In this document: piece after piece, positions 18,601-26,801 of the stretch
Position numbering within the stretch: the first letter of the stretch is position 1
Layout of the letters: every line of letters begins with the position of its first letter
Notes under the pieces: model-generated
What the model was told of the DNA's origin: nothing
Databases searched by the model: none
Seen by the model: the letters and a program-made list of their open reading frames with translations, nothing else
Translations under genes and position numbers: made by a program
Assembly (NCBI RefSeq): GCF_947489755.1
Contig: NZ_CANLFB010000022.1
Coordinates: 1-64,000 of the forward strand
Length of the DNA: 64,000 nucleotides
Source: an uncultured Psychromonas sp.
Lineage (GTDB): Bacteria; Pseudomonadota; Gammaproteobacteria; Enterobacterales; Psychromonadaceae
Direction of reading: 5' to 3'

Positions 18601-18982
18601 TTACCGTGCTTGGCAACCGCCAACAGCGTTGCATCCAACCATCGGCGTACATGCACCATTAGTCATTGATTTAATCGATACATGGGTGGGCCGTTCGATA
18701 GGTGGATTTGTTTATCATGTGAGTCATGCTGGTGGACGTAATCCTGAAACTTTACCGGTTAATGCGTTTGAAGCAGAAGGACGTCGAGTGGCACGTTTTT
18801 GGGAGCATGGGCATACGCCATCTTTATTAGCATCAGATGAAGCTGCTTGGACGCCATCGGCTGTTAAGCATAGTTTCCAATCTGCAGAAGCAGTGACTGA
18901 CTTTGTTATTCCTGAAGAAGAAAGTGTGAATGAAGACTATCCAAATACCTTAGACTTACGTCGACAACCTACCTTTAAATAA
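15668..18982 (+). CDS. transglutaminase-like / DUF2126 putative amidoligase fusion
   Basis: An 1104-residue protein. Residues about 1-270 are a bacterial transglutaminase-like module (N-terminal beta domain, then core) with a full triad: Cys182 in GSCRDSAW, His231 in LHAWTEVY and Asp247 in LDPTSG. In bacteria this fold usually acts as a peptidase or amidase. The remainder is DUF2126, classed as a putative amidoligase, with conserved patches TMGGEPTFIS, GRHTGTGGGNHVTLGG and GIVEFRGFEMPPHSQMS. No signal peptide is seen. It is first of five co-directed genes with the ATP-grasp and alpha-E proteins, a linkage known in many bacteria and predicted to make and trim an amide-linked peptide. The product is unknown. 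GGGG lies before the ATG. Confidence 0.88.
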   Translation: MMTITVGITHHTEYKYDRSVKMGPHIFRLRPAPHSRTKIKSYSLKIVPEDHYINWQQDPFGNYQARVVFNKPTTEFSFTVDLVAELTVINPFDFFLEEYAEEFPFVYDSLSKSELAPYLKKRKASPKFLELIESLRPKEPLRSVDFLVAVNQVIYELVGYGIRLEPGVQTANETITKATGSCRDSAWLLVQLFRHLGLASRFVSGYLVQLTSDQKSLDGPSGPEEDFTDLHAWTEVYIPGAGWIGLDPTSGLFAGEGHIPLACTPEPSSAAPVTGGIDDCESEFSFFNKVTRVHEDPRVTKPYSEVQWAAINRLGQQVDNIYDEEGIHLTMGGEPTFISIDDMEHAQWNTEADGQQKRELAQDLFVEMNKVFTVGGFTHYGQGKWYPGEPLPRWQYACYWRKDGVPLWKDAKLLADPNKDYKLDHTDTKKFADKLCGALGLSDKALTTAYEDILYHMWQEASLPVELNPEQPELLDAMSRKGLLAKMEKGIEKPVGYALPLKWNDGKRCWQSCTWEFKRGHCFLLPGESPLGYRLPLDSLDWTENIIDRDPFDIPEDFDKPGRVKKGFIGKEMVKTALVLEVREGRMYIFMPPTSHFEQYMGLLTAIEKVAKGLTIPVVIEGYTPPKDSRVEKYAVTPDPGVIEVNIHPSISWKQLVERTTTLYGLAKQCRLGTDKFMADGRHTGTGGGNHVTLGGETPDQSPFLRRPDILRSFITFWQHHPGLSYLFSGLFIGPTSQAPRVDEARDEVLYELEIAFSHMPMGEVPEPWLVDRLLRNLLVDLTGNTHRAEFCIDKLYSPDSATGRLGIVEFRGFEMPPHSQMSLVQMLLLRTLLAWFWKTPYHKPLVRWGTELHDKFLLPQYVENDLGEVARDLQQAGFNFQLSWLNPFFEFRFPVCGTREIDNITLELRTAIEPWHVLGEEASASGTARYVDSSLERAQIKVKGMISDRYIITCNGRRVPLKAVKGKSKDEMVAGIRYRAWQPPTALHPTIGVHAPLVIDLIDTWVGRSIGGFVYHVSHAGGRNPETLPVNAFEAEGRRVARFWEHGHTPSLLASDEAAWTPSAVKHSFQSAEAVTDFVIPEEESVNEDYPNTLDLRRQPTFK

Positions 18983-18997
18983 AAAGGTAGGGACCTA

Positions 18998-19035
18998 AAT
19001 CACTCTACCCTTAGATTATTTAAGGTAGAGTGATT
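18998..19035 (+). other. intercistronic hairpin
   Basis: A 12-bp stem (AATCACTCTACC with GGTAGAGTGATT), inner pairing extending it, between the DUF2126 gene and the next gene. No T run follows, so processing or partial attenuation is more likely than termination. Confidence 0.5.
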
Positions 19036-19090
19036 CAATGACTTATCACTTCCATCATATTGATGATAGTTATTCGCTATCAAATGGAGC

Positions 19091-21619
19091 ATGTTCAGCT
19101 TGTATATTAAAAACCACTCAATGTCGGCATTGCCTAAATGGCTATCCTTATATCTTAAAAAACCTCATGTTCACGATGAGCTAGCTAATCATGGCGGGGA
19201 TTCTCCTGAACAATGGGATACCTTGTTTAACCGATTAGACAGTTTAACCGCTGAAGATATTAGCAGTCGTGCGATTGAGATTAGTCAACTATTACAAAAT
19301 GGTAGCACTAATATTGAAAGTCGATCACAGTGGCATTTTGATCCGTTACCTTTTATGTTTTCTAAGGCTGAGTGGACTTTACTCGAAGACGGAATTAAAC
19401 AAAGAACAATCTTATTAAATAAAATCCAACAGGATATTTACGGAGAACAAAAGCTATTACTTGATGGCCATATCCCTGCTCAAAAATTATACCAAGATAG
19501 TAATTATCTTAGAGAAGGTTTTAGCCTTCCTCCTGAAGAATTAAAGCTATTTTTCACCGCACTTGATGTCTATCGTACGCCTTCTGGCGAATTTAAAGTG
19601 CTGGCGGACCATTGCCAATGCCCATTGGGTATGGGGTTGTTAGTTGAAAGCCGTATTATTGCTCGACGTATTATGGCCGAAGAGTTTGCTGAGTGTAATG
19701 TGCAACAAATTAAAGGTTTCTTGAAAAAATTCCAAGAAGGCATTAATGAATATACTCAATATATGGATGACCCTAGAGTGGTTATTTTAACTCAAGGTAT
19801 TGAAGATCCTAACTATAATGAACATGCATTTTTATCTGCTTATTTCGGATATACCCTAGTACAAAGTGCTGATTTGACGGTGCGTAATGGTGAAGTTTGT
19901 TTAAAATCATTACAAGGTTTAGGCAAGATTAATGTCATCATTCGTTGGGTAGCGGACCGTTTTATCGACTCTTTAGAGCAAACTGAATATTCCTTACACG
20001 GTATACCTGGTTTATTGCAGGCGGTACGTGAAGGTTCGGTTAAAGTATTAAATCCATTCGGTAGTGGGGTGTTATCGTCGCCTATTATTCAATGTAATCT
20101 CGCTAAACTTTCTGAACAGCTTTTAAATAAGCCCCTGATTATCGCAGAACCTAATTATTATAATGTAGCGCAAGCTGAAACCTTAGATTGGAGTTTACTT
20201 GAGTTAGTGAGTTATAAAAATAAGCAGGTTAAGTTAGATGGTGAAGTTGATGCAGAAAAAATCACTTTATTAATCAATGAACAACCTAACGATTACTATT
20301 TTCAAGAAAAACCTATTTTTAGTACCGCGCCTTTTTGGGATGATGGAAAACTCATTGCTAAACCTGTTGTTTTTAGATGTTATGCCTTAACAACAGAAAA
20401 TGGAGTAGAAGTACTGCCTTCCGCGTTATGTTTTTCTAATGAGATTAGTAATGACCCTAACGTCTCTGGTTGGATCAAAGATACGTGGATAAACACTGCA
20501 GATAAAACTGAATTAGACCCGCTTAATGTGCCTAATCCCATTAAGAAAAGAATGGATGTCACGCTGTTGGAAGGTGTTATTTCTAGTCGTACTGCCGAAC
20601 ATTTATTTTGGTTAGGGCGATACTTAGAAAGATGTGAAAACACGATCCGAATTTTACGTATTTTTATAGATAGATATACTGAACTGGCCATTTCCCCTGA
20701 TTCAACTCGACGTAATATCGTCGGTCGCTTTTCAAATGCGATCTGCATGCAGCATATTGTTTATCCTTATATCGAACAAGTTTCAACACTAGATGATTTC
20801 GACCCTCTGTTATCTAAACAAGTCGCTTTTCAATTGTTAGCCGATGAACAATGTGCTGGCAGTATCATTAATACGCTTAAATACTTGTCTAATGCTGCGG
20901 TGCAAACTCGTGAACTGTTATCTCATGATAGTCGCAGAATGATTAATGATATTAACGTTCAGGTTCAGCTATTAAAAAATACCAACATGAACATCTCGAC
21001 TCGTGCAATGCAAAGTATGTTGGATAGGGCTATCGGTTCAATCATGGCTTTTAATGGATCAATTACTGATTGTATGCCAAATAGTAACGGTTGGTTCTTA
21101 TTAGAAATAGGACGCCGGATTGAGCGTAGCATTCAAATAACCTCATTAAGCTCAGCGCTATTGACCGAAGAGCTTGAGACGCCAGAAGAGATGAGTTTAA
21201 TAGAGGCCGTACTAAGCTGCCAAGTGAGTCTGGTGACACATAAGCGTCGCTATCGTATGTATCAAAGTATTGGAACTGGGTTAGAGTTATTATTATTGGA
21301 TGCAGAATATCCTCGTTCGTTATTATTTCAATTAGAACAAATTAATCAGCTTTGTCAGCACCTGCCAACTAAGCGTCGACCAGGATTAATTGCTGCACAT
21401 GAAAAAGCTATTTTGCTATCTAAAACAACTTGTTACTTAACCGAGAAAGATTATCTACAAAAGAGTGTAGAGGGCCAGCGTCAACAGTTAATAGAGTTTA
21501 GCCATAATATTCGTATGAACTTAGATACTTTTTGTGATGTATTGCTACTACAATACTTCTCTCATACACAAACAGCTAATAAATTAAACTGGACAAACAT
21601 TGAACAAGCTCAATCGTGA
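19091..21619 (+). CDS. circularly permuted ATP-grasp domain fused to alpha-E domain
   Basis: 842 residues. About 60-480 align with the circularly permuted ATP-grasp family (DUF404/DUF407), and about 495-830 form the all-helical alpha-E domain (DUF403), which opens with SSRTAEHLFWLGRYLERCEN. Compared with the free-standing ATP-grasp at 22549, the nucleotide and metal motifs are changed: EDNLRVPSGVSY becomes ADHCQCPLGMGL, RRIDDLFLDP becomes RWVADRFIDS, and KPANESGGYG is missing. The ATP-grasp part may therefore be a scaffold. The ATG at 19091 has GGAG only one base away. A TTG at 19100, ten bases from the same GGAG, is a possible alternative start. The next gene overlaps its stop. Confidence 0.85.
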   Translation: MFSLYIKNHSMSALPKWLSLYLKKPHVHDELANHGGDSPEQWDTLFNRLDSLTAEDISSRAIEISQLLQNGSTNIESRSQWHFDPLPFMFSKAEWTLLEDGIKQRTILLNKIQQDIYGEQKLLLDGHIPAQKLYQDSNYLREGFSLPPEELKLFFTALDVYRTPSGEFKVLADHCQCPLGMGLLVESRIIARRIMAEEFAECNVQQIKGFLKKFQEGINEYTQYMDDPRVVILTQGIEDPNYNEHAFLSAYFGYTLVQSADLTVRNGEVCLKSLQGLGKINVIIRWVADRFIDSLEQTEYSLHGIPGLLQAVREGSVKVLNPFGSGVLSSPIIQCNLAKLSEQLLNKPLIIAEPNYYNVAQAETLDWSLLELVSYKNKQVKLDGEVDAEKITLLINEQPNDYYFQEKPIFSTAPFWDDGKLIAKPVVFRCYALTTENGVEVLPSALCFSNEISNDPNVSGWIKDTWINTADKTELDPLNVPNPIKKRMDVTLLEGVISSRTAEHLFWLGRYLERCENTIRILRIFIDRYTELAISPDSTRRNIVGRFSNAICMQHIVYPYIEQVSTLDDFDPLLSKQVAFQLLADEQCAGSIINTLKYLSNAAVQTRELLSHDSRRMINDINVQVQLLKNTNMNISTRAMQSMLDRAIGSIMAFNGSITDCMPNSNGWFLLEIGRRIERSIQITSLSSALLTEELETPEEMSLIEAVLSCQVSLVTHKRRYRMYQSIGTGLELLLLDAEYPRSLLFQLEQINQLCQHLPTKRRPGLIAAHEKAILLSKTTCYLTEKDYLQKSVEGQRQQLIEFSHNIRMNLDTFCDVLLLQYFSHTQTANKLNWTNIEQAQS

Positions 21620-22494
21620 AATATAAAATAAAACATACCACCACATACCATTACTCGGATTTTGTAAGCTTGTGTCAAAACCAAGCTCGCTTAACGCCGA
21701 AAACGGATCGTGGACAAATATGCCATCATAGTCGAATTGAAATATCGCCTCCGACAAACTATTTACGTCAGTTTACGGATTATTTTAATAACAATGTGAC
21801 TGTTTTTGAAATCGCTACTCAACATAAAATACTGACCGTGACTATGATCAGTGAAGTCGAGTTATTGGTTGGGGCAAATAATAATTTAAATGACCTTGAT
21901 GTTCCTTGGGATGAAGTACGTGATTTACTTGCGAAGCCTAATACCACTGAATTGCTAAAAGCAGCTGAATTTACCTTACCTTCGCAGCTCACTCCTTTAG
22001 ATGATGGGATTAGAGATTATGCATTAGTGTCATTTACGCCTGAAACTAATTTAATTGATGCGTGTAACCATTTAATGGCACGAATTTTTCATGGTTTCTA
22101 CTATGATCCTGGTTTTACTACGATTAGTACGCCTTTAAGTGTTGTTTTTGCACAAAAAAGGGGCGTTTGCCAAGATTTTGCACACTTTGCGCTTGCTTGC
22201 TTACGTAGCATGGGATTAGCAGGCAGGTATGTTAGTGGATACATTGAAACAATGCCCCCCGAAGGCGAAGAAAAATTAGAAGGTGCCGATGCGACTCACG
22301 CTTGGTTCGCTGTGTTTTTCCCTGGTGTAGGCTGGGTTGATTTCGATCCGACTAACAATGTTTTACCTACAGACCAACATATTACCTTAGCCGTTGGACG
22401 AGACTTTTCTGATGTCACTCCTTTGAAAGGTGTTGTGTTTGGTGGCGGTTCTCAGCAATTAGATGTAGCAGTAGATATGATTCGATTAGAGTAA
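21616..22494 (+). CDS. transglutaminase-like cysteine peptidase/amidase
   Basis: A 292-residue protein with an N-terminal beta-rich domain (about 1-140, YKIKHTTTYHYSDFVSLCQN) and a transglutaminase core with Cys185 in RGVCQDFAHF, His228 in THAWFAVF and Asp244 in FDPTNN. No signal peptide is seen, so it should be cytoplasmic. It starts with GTG whose last bases form part of the upstream TGA (GTGA overlap), which implies translational coupling with the ATP-grasp/alpha-E fusion. It is the second transglutaminase fold in the operon; the other is fused to DUF2126. It probably cleaves or transfers an amide in the product made by the ligases. Confidence 0.88.
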   Translation: MKYKIKHTTTYHYSDFVSLCQNQARLTPKTDRGQICHHSRIEISPPTNYLRQFTDYFNNNVTVFEIATQHKILTVTMISEVELLVGANNNLNDLDVPWDEVRDLLAKPNTTELLKAAEFTLPSQLTPLDDGIRDYALVSFTPETNLIDACNHLMARIFHGFYYDPGFTTISTPLSVVFAQKRGVCQDFAHFALACLRSMGLAGRYVSGYIETMPPEGEEKLEGADATHAWFAVFFPGVGWVDFDPTNNVLPTDQHITLAVGRDFSDVTPLKGVVFGGGSQQLDVAVDMIRLE

Positions 22495-22548
22495 TTTTTA
22501 GAACTTTATATTTTTATATAAGTTAATAATGAAAAGGCGGAACAGTGT

Positions 22549-24003
22549 ATGGGAATTGATTGGAAAGCGTATAACACAAATGGGTTTTTTGATGAATTAA
22601 TTGATGGAAAAGGAAACGTCAGATTACACGGTAAGCAATTAGCTCAATTTTTTTCTAGTTTGTCAGGAGAAGAATTAACAAAAGCAAGAGCGGTTGCAGA
22701 TTTAGCGATTAAAGAGATGGGTATTAGTTTTACGGTGTACGATGAAGGGAACATGATAGATAGGGCATGGCCCTTTGATATCATACCTCGTACTATCGGA
22801 AAAAAAGAATGGCAGGGTGTCGAAGTCGGTTTGAAGCAACGCGTTGAAGCGTTAAATCTATTCATTGATGACCTCTACCATGACCAAAAAATCATAAAAG
22901 ATGGTGTCTTTCCAAAAGGCTTATTAGAAAAGTCAGTTAACTTCCGCACGCAATGTGTTGGTATTAATCCGCCTAATAAAATATGGGCGCATATCTGTGG
23001 CTCTGATTTAGTGCGAGATGGTAATGGCACTATGTATGTATTGGAAGATAACTTACGTGTTCCTTCTGGTGTTTCTTATATGCTTGAAAATCGCTCGGTA
23101 ATGAAGCGTGTATTCCCTGAGTTATTTGAACAAGTCTCAATTTTACCGGTTGATGATTATCCTTCCCAGTTGTTTGATATGTTAGCCGCCATGTCGCCTC
23201 GTCCTCAAGACAAACCAGAAGTGGTTGTATTAACGCCTGGTGTCTTTAATTCCGCCTACTTTGAACATTGCTATCTAGCTCAAGAAATGGGTTGTGAATT
23301 AGTCGAAGGCAGAGACTTAGTTGTAGAAAAAGATGATTGTGTGTACATGAGAACCATCACTGGTTTACAGCGAGTTGATGTTATTTATCGCCGAATTGAT
23401 GATCTGTTTTTAGATCCAGAAGCTTTCTTACCTGATTCTCAGTTAGGGGTTCCTGGTTTAATGCGCGCTTGGTCTAAAGGTAATGTAGCTTTAGTTAATG
23501 CGCCGGGTGCAGGGGTTGCAGATGATAAAGTTGTTTATGCTTATGTACCTGAGATGATTAAGTATTATCTTGGCGAAGATGCAAAATTGCCTAATGTACC
23601 CACCTTTAAATGCATGGATCCTAAAGAGTGTGACCATGTGATTAAAAACATCGATAAGCTAGTGATAAAACCTGCGAATGAATCTGGTGGTTACGGTTTA
23701 TTGATTGGCCCTAAATCGACTAAAAAACAACAGCAAGAAACCATTGCGCAAATTAAAGCAGATCCAAGAAACTGGGTGGCTCAACCAACGTTAGATTTAT
23801 CGACGGTACCGACGTTTGATGGGATTGAAGCTGATGGTCGTCATGCTGACTTAAGACCTTTTATTTTATCGTCAGGTAAAGATACTCAAGTGACCACAGG
23901 TGGTTTAACACGTGTTGCCATGGTCAAAGGTTCTTTAGTGGTGAATTCATCACAAGGTGGCGGTAGTAAAGATACTTGGATTGTTGACGAAGAGGCGAAA
24001 TAA
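22549..24003 (+). CDS. free-standing circularly permuted ATP-grasp protein
   Basis: A 484-residue protein of the circularly permuted ATP-grasp type 2 family, predicted to form an amide bond through an acyl-phosphate. It keeps the expected motifs: VLEDNLRVPSGVSYMLENR at about 164, RRIDDLFLDPEAF at about 282, and the nucleotide loop VIKPANESGGYGLLIGP at about 374. AAGGCGG lies before the ATG. It is fourth in the operon, and the alpha-E gene follows one base after its stop. It is the intact member of the two ATP-grasp proteins here, so it is the likely catalytic ligase. The substrates are not known. Confidence 0.9.
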   Translation: MGIDWKAYNTNGFFDELIDGKGNVRLHGKQLAQFFSSLSGEELTKARAVADLAIKEMGISFTVYDEGNMIDRAWPFDIIPRTIGKKEWQGVEVGLKQRVEALNLFIDDLYHDQKIIKDGVFPKGLLEKSVNFRTQCVGINPPNKIWAHICGSDLVRDGNGTMYVLEDNLRVPSGVSYMLENRSVMKRVFPELFEQVSILPVDDYPSQLFDMLAAMSPRPQDKPEVVVLTPGVFNSAYFEHCYLAQEMGCELVEGRDLVVEKDDCVYMRTITGLQRVDVIYRRIDDLFLDPEAFLPDSQLGVPGLMRAWSKGNVALVNAPGAGVADDKVVYAYVPEMIKYYLGEDAKLPNVPTFKCMDPKECDHVIKNIDKLVIKPANESGGYGLLIGPKSTKKQQQETIAQIKADPRNWVAQPTLDLSTVPTFDGIEADGRHADLRPFILSSGKDTQVTTGGLTRVAMVKGSLVVNSSQGGGSKDTWIVDEEAK

Positions 24004-24004
24004 T

Positions 24005-24943
24005 ATGTTATCAAGAGTATGTGAAACTTTATATTGGGTGTCTCGCTATATTGAGCGTGCGGAAAATGTAGCGCGTTTAATTAATGTTAATAATATGTTG
24101 ATTATGGATCTGCCTAAAGGCGTTAGCACAGGTTGGGAGCCTCTCATTGACATTATTGGTGTGCGACAAGCATACCAAGAAAATCACACTGACTTTTCTG
24201 AGGCAAAGGCATTACGCTATTTATTAGTTGGACATGATAATAACTCTTCCATTCTTAACTCGATTATTTCAGCGCGTGAAAGTGCACGCACTATACGAGA
24301 TGTGATTCCAAGAGATGTATGGGAAGAGATAAATTCGTTATATTACTATGTGAAAGATAATCAAAATGAAGGGCTGAGTAAGCGCGGAAGATTTGCTTAT
24401 TTAAAGAAAATCATAGAATCAACACATATGATATTTGGCACACTGGATGCAACGATCAATCATGATCAAGGTTATGTATTTATTCGATTTGGTTTAATGA
24501 TAGAACGTGCTGATATGACATCTCGCATTTTAGATATTCGTTCTGCATCGTTAATTACTAATGAAGAAGCTAAGCCTTATGAAAATATTCAATGGATTAG
24601 TTTATTGCGTTCAATGAGTGCGTATCAGATGTATCGTCAACAAATGGGGGTACGAGTACAACGAGCTGATGTTATAGAGTTTATTATGCACAGTGAAGTA
24701 TTCCCTCGGTCGATTCTCTTTTGCTTATATGAACTAAAACAGTTAATGGAACCGCTCATTCATTCAAAAGAGCTAATAAAATTAATTGAAGAAGTAAGCA
24801 ATGAATTAAAACATAAAGATGTAAGGGCCCTTAAAAATGGCGATTTACATGATTATGTTGACCAAGTACAGATTAAGCTAGCAGGTATTCATAATGAACT
24901 TGCTGAGTCATACTTCTTAAAACCACCTGAGGTTGCAGAATAA
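24005..24943 (+). CDS. alpha-E domain protein (DUF403)
   Basis: A 313-residue all-helical protein opening with LSRVCETLYWVSRYIERAEN, the alpha-E signature (acidic ERAEN helix). Repeats of the signature occur in the middle (RFGLMIERADMTSRIL) and near the end (SEVFPRSILFCLYELKQLME). A longer frame begins at 23957, but the ATG at 24005 is served by GAGG inside the end of the preceding gene and gives the usual start. Alpha-E proteins nearly always accompany circularly permuted ATP-grasp proteins. Their biochemical role is unsettled. It closes the five-gene operon. Confidence 0.9.
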   Translation: MLSRVCETLYWVSRYIERAENVARLINVNNMLIMDLPKGVSTGWEPLIDIIGVRQAYQENHTDFSEAKALRYLLVGHDNNSSILNSIISARESARTIRDVIPRDVWEEINSLYYYVKDNQNEGLSKRGRFAYLKKIIESTHMIFGTLDATINHDQGYVFIRFGLMIERADMTSRILDIRSASLITNEEAKPYENIQWISLLRSMSAYQMYRQQMGVRVQRADVIEFIMHSEVFPRSILFCLYELKQLMEPLIHSKELIKLIEEVSNELKHKDVRALKNGDLHDYVDQVQIKLAGIHNELAESYFLKPPEVAE

Positions 24944-24954
24944 GTTACCATTAA

Positions 24955-25038
24955 ATGAAGCGAGCAAACATTGTGTATAGTAAAGACACGGTGAAAAACT
25001 GTTAGTACTTGTTAGCAAAGTGTTTGTTCTCACTTCAT
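24955..25038 (+). other. long-range stem after the amidoligase operon
   Basis: Arms ATGAAGCGAGCAAACA (24955-24970) and TGTTTGTTCTCACTTCAT (25021-25038) can pair with one bulge and a wobble around a 50-base interior that also contains short repeats. A T run (CATTTTTC) follows. It may be a structured 3' end or small RNA. I see nothing else in 24944-25056. Confidence 0.35.
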
Positions 25039-25056
25039 CATCCATTTTTCATTATT

Positions 25057-25092
25057 AAGTATCTAAGTATCTAAGTATCTAAGTATCTAAGT
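25057..25092 (+). repeat. 8-bp tandem repeat, 4.5 copies
   Basis: AAGTATCT is repeated four times perfectly and ends in AAGT. It lies in non-coding DNA 114 bases after the alpha-E stop. The rest of the 25093-25390 gap is A/T-rich with no recognised feature. Confidence 0.95.
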
Positions 25093-25390
25093 TATGCGAT
25101 AGGTATCCCTTATAAATATTTACTTTTTTTAATTCAAATCATAAGGGGATAATCTTTTATCTCAATCTGTGCCATATTCTTACCTACACACCATTTATTT
25201 ATATCAAAAACCATTTATTACTTTTTACAATTAGCTTATACATTTACTAAGTAACTTTTACATGGTCACACCTCAACATCGGTAGAAAATACAAAGCATT
25301 ACTTTTGATAATATTCATCTTTAATTTTAATTTTACATTAAAGTGTTATTTATCAAACACTTAAGTTTTTTGTTCGGGGGTTTGTAAATG

Positions 25391-25406
25391 TGGCATGGCT
25401 TTCGCA
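25391..25406 (+). promoter_or_regulatory. sigma-54 promoter of the yqjD-like operon
   Basis: TGGCATGGCTTTCGCA fits the -24/-12 consensus TGGCAC-N5-TTGCA, with GG and GC at the required spacing and two mismatches elsewhere. It is 120 bases before the ATG of the DUF883 gene. It shares the same unusual -12 box, TCGCA, with the promoter at 33228-33243. Confidence 0.7.
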
Positions 25407-25526
25407 ATATAAAAAGAGAATAATAAATATTTAGGGATGTTTATCTTAGTAAGTTGATAGACAGTGGTACAACCCTATTTTTAGCGTGAAATCATATTAT
25501 ACATTCTGTTATTAAGGAGATTTAAA

Positions 25527-25775
25527 ATGGCTACACCAAAAGCAAAAACTCAAGAGTCACAACAAAAAATTGAAGAAGCATATCATTTAGCTGAAGAAGC
25601 AACTTCTGAAGCTGTCCACTCTTTAAAAAATAAAGCACAAGAATCGTTGAATGAAGGTTCTGAAAAAGTTAAATCGGTGACAAACCAAGCTGAAAATATT
25701 ATTAAAGAGCGTCCTTTATTGAGTATCGGCTGTGCATTTCTAGCCGGCTGGGCGGTTTCAAAATTGATAAAATAA
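25527..25775 (+). CDS. YqjD/ElaB-like DUF883 membrane-anchored protein
   Basis: An 82-residue protein: a long charged helix (about 5-60) rich in Glu, Lys and Ala, then a C-terminal hydrophobic anchor (RPLLSIGCAFLAGWAVSKLIK). In E. coli, YqjD and ElaB are tail-anchored inner-membrane proteins that bind ribosomes in stationary phase. AAGGAG precedes the ATG. It is the first of three genes in the same order as E. coli yqjD-yqjE-yqjK. The sigma-54 promoter upstream suggests induction with the stress genes at 31.6-33.2 kb. Confidence 0.85.
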   Translation: MATPKAKTQESQQKIEEAYHLAEEATSEAVHSLKNKAQESLNEGSEKVKSVTNQAENIIKERPLLSIGCAFLAGWAVSKLIK

Positions 25776-25800
25776 GTTAAGTCACCGGAGAGGTTTTATT

Positions 25801-26388
25801 ATGGAAAACAAGCAAAATATGTCGAATCAAAATAAAACCTCTCAAGGTACTCAGCAAGATGTCTTGTTGAATAATGAACCGTTGGATAACGAACAGTTAA
25901 ACAATGAACAATTAGATTCTGAAAAGTTAAGTAATGAAAGTGTGGATGCTGAAGCATCACACGATGGTCAGCTAAATGCTGAAACGTTAGGCATCAAAAT
26001 TGATGAAATAACTGATGTATTTAACAAGGTATCAAAAATAGCACAAGAAGCTGGGCAATGGTCTGAGTCGACCATCAAACTCTTCTTTATTGAAATATTA
26101 CGCAATATTGAAGCAGCTAAACGTTTTGCCGTTTGTCAGCTTGTATTTATTCCTTTGTTGATTCTTTTTATATTTAGTCTTTGCATCTGCATTGGAATTA
26201 TTGCTTATAGTTTGACCTATAATGTGTTAATTGCAGTAGGTCTATTTCTATTGGCAATGGGGTTAGTATTGCTCGGATTAGCTTATTGGCAGAAACACTT
26301 AATGAAATTCTTTGGTTTTAAAGCAACGATTGCTCAATTAAAGGAGGGCGCAGATGTCATCTCTAAAGCAGCTAAATCATTCGATTAA
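25801..26388 (+). CDS. YqjE-like (DUF1469) membrane protein
   Basis: A 195-residue protein. The first 60 residues are an acidic, Asn/Gln/Glu-rich tail with a repeating pattern (NNEPLDNEQLNNEQLDSEKL), longer than in E. coli YqjE. Two transmembrane segments follow at about 118-165. This family is sometimes labelled phage holin, but nothing here is phage-derived. Its place directly after the YqjD-like gene supports the YqjE assignment. The molecular role is unknown. The next gene overlaps its 3' end by 35 bases. Confidence 0.75.
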   Translation: MENKQNMSNQNKTSQGTQQDVLLNNEPLDNEQLNNEQLDSEKLSNESVDAEASHDGQLNAETLGIKIDEITDVFNKVSKIAQEAGQWSESTIKLFFIEILRNIEAAKRFAVCQLVFIPLLILFIFSLCICIGIIAYSLTYNVLIAVGLFLLAMGLVLLGLAYWQKHLMKFFGFKATIAQLKEGADVISKAAKSFD

Positions 26389-26638
26389 TTTAAAACGCTT
26401 AGAAGGTAAAGATTCAGCTAGACAGTGTGAATTGAAACTTAATTTACTGCTGCATACTGTTAGAAAGAAAACACAAAAGCATCCTTTTGCCGTTACGATA
26501 GGGGTAACCGTTGCGACTGCGTTATTAGCTAAATATCGTACGAAAATTAAATCTTTTTATCCTATCGCCTCTTTAGGTTTGAATTACTTTAACCAACACC
26601 GTAGTTCAAATAGCACAACCCCAAAAGGTAATGAGTAA
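26354..26638 (+). CDS. YqjK-like small protein
   Basis: A 94-residue basic protein with one possible hydrophobic segment (HPFAVTIGVTVATALLAKYR). The gene starts inside the yqjE-like gene. Its ribosome site AAGGAGG (26341-26347) is excellent, so the overlapping start is real. Sequence similarity to E. coli YqjK is weak by eye, and the call rests on gene order yqjD-yqjE-yqjK. Confidence 0.6.
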   Translation: MSSLKQLNHSINLKRLEGKDSARQCELKLNLLLHTVRKKTQKHPFAVTIGVTVATALLAKYRTKIKSFYPIASLGLNYFNQHRSSNSTTPKGNE

Positions 26639-26801
26639 ATTAGCATTAGTTTTTTTGAAGTAAAAAGTAACTTAGGTAGAACTTATAAAAGTTTAAATGC
26701 ACTAATTTAAGTTAGTTAAGTTTAACAGCCTTGGATTCAAACAATAAGTGTAAAAACGCATAAGCGCTCAAATGCTAGTGCAGTAAAAAGGAATAAATGA
26801 T

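Noticed and set aside
25801-26388. Phage holin and prophage remnant
   Set aside because: Some databases call DUF1469 proteins holins, but the neighbours are yqjD/yqjK-like chromosomal genes and no other phage gene is present.
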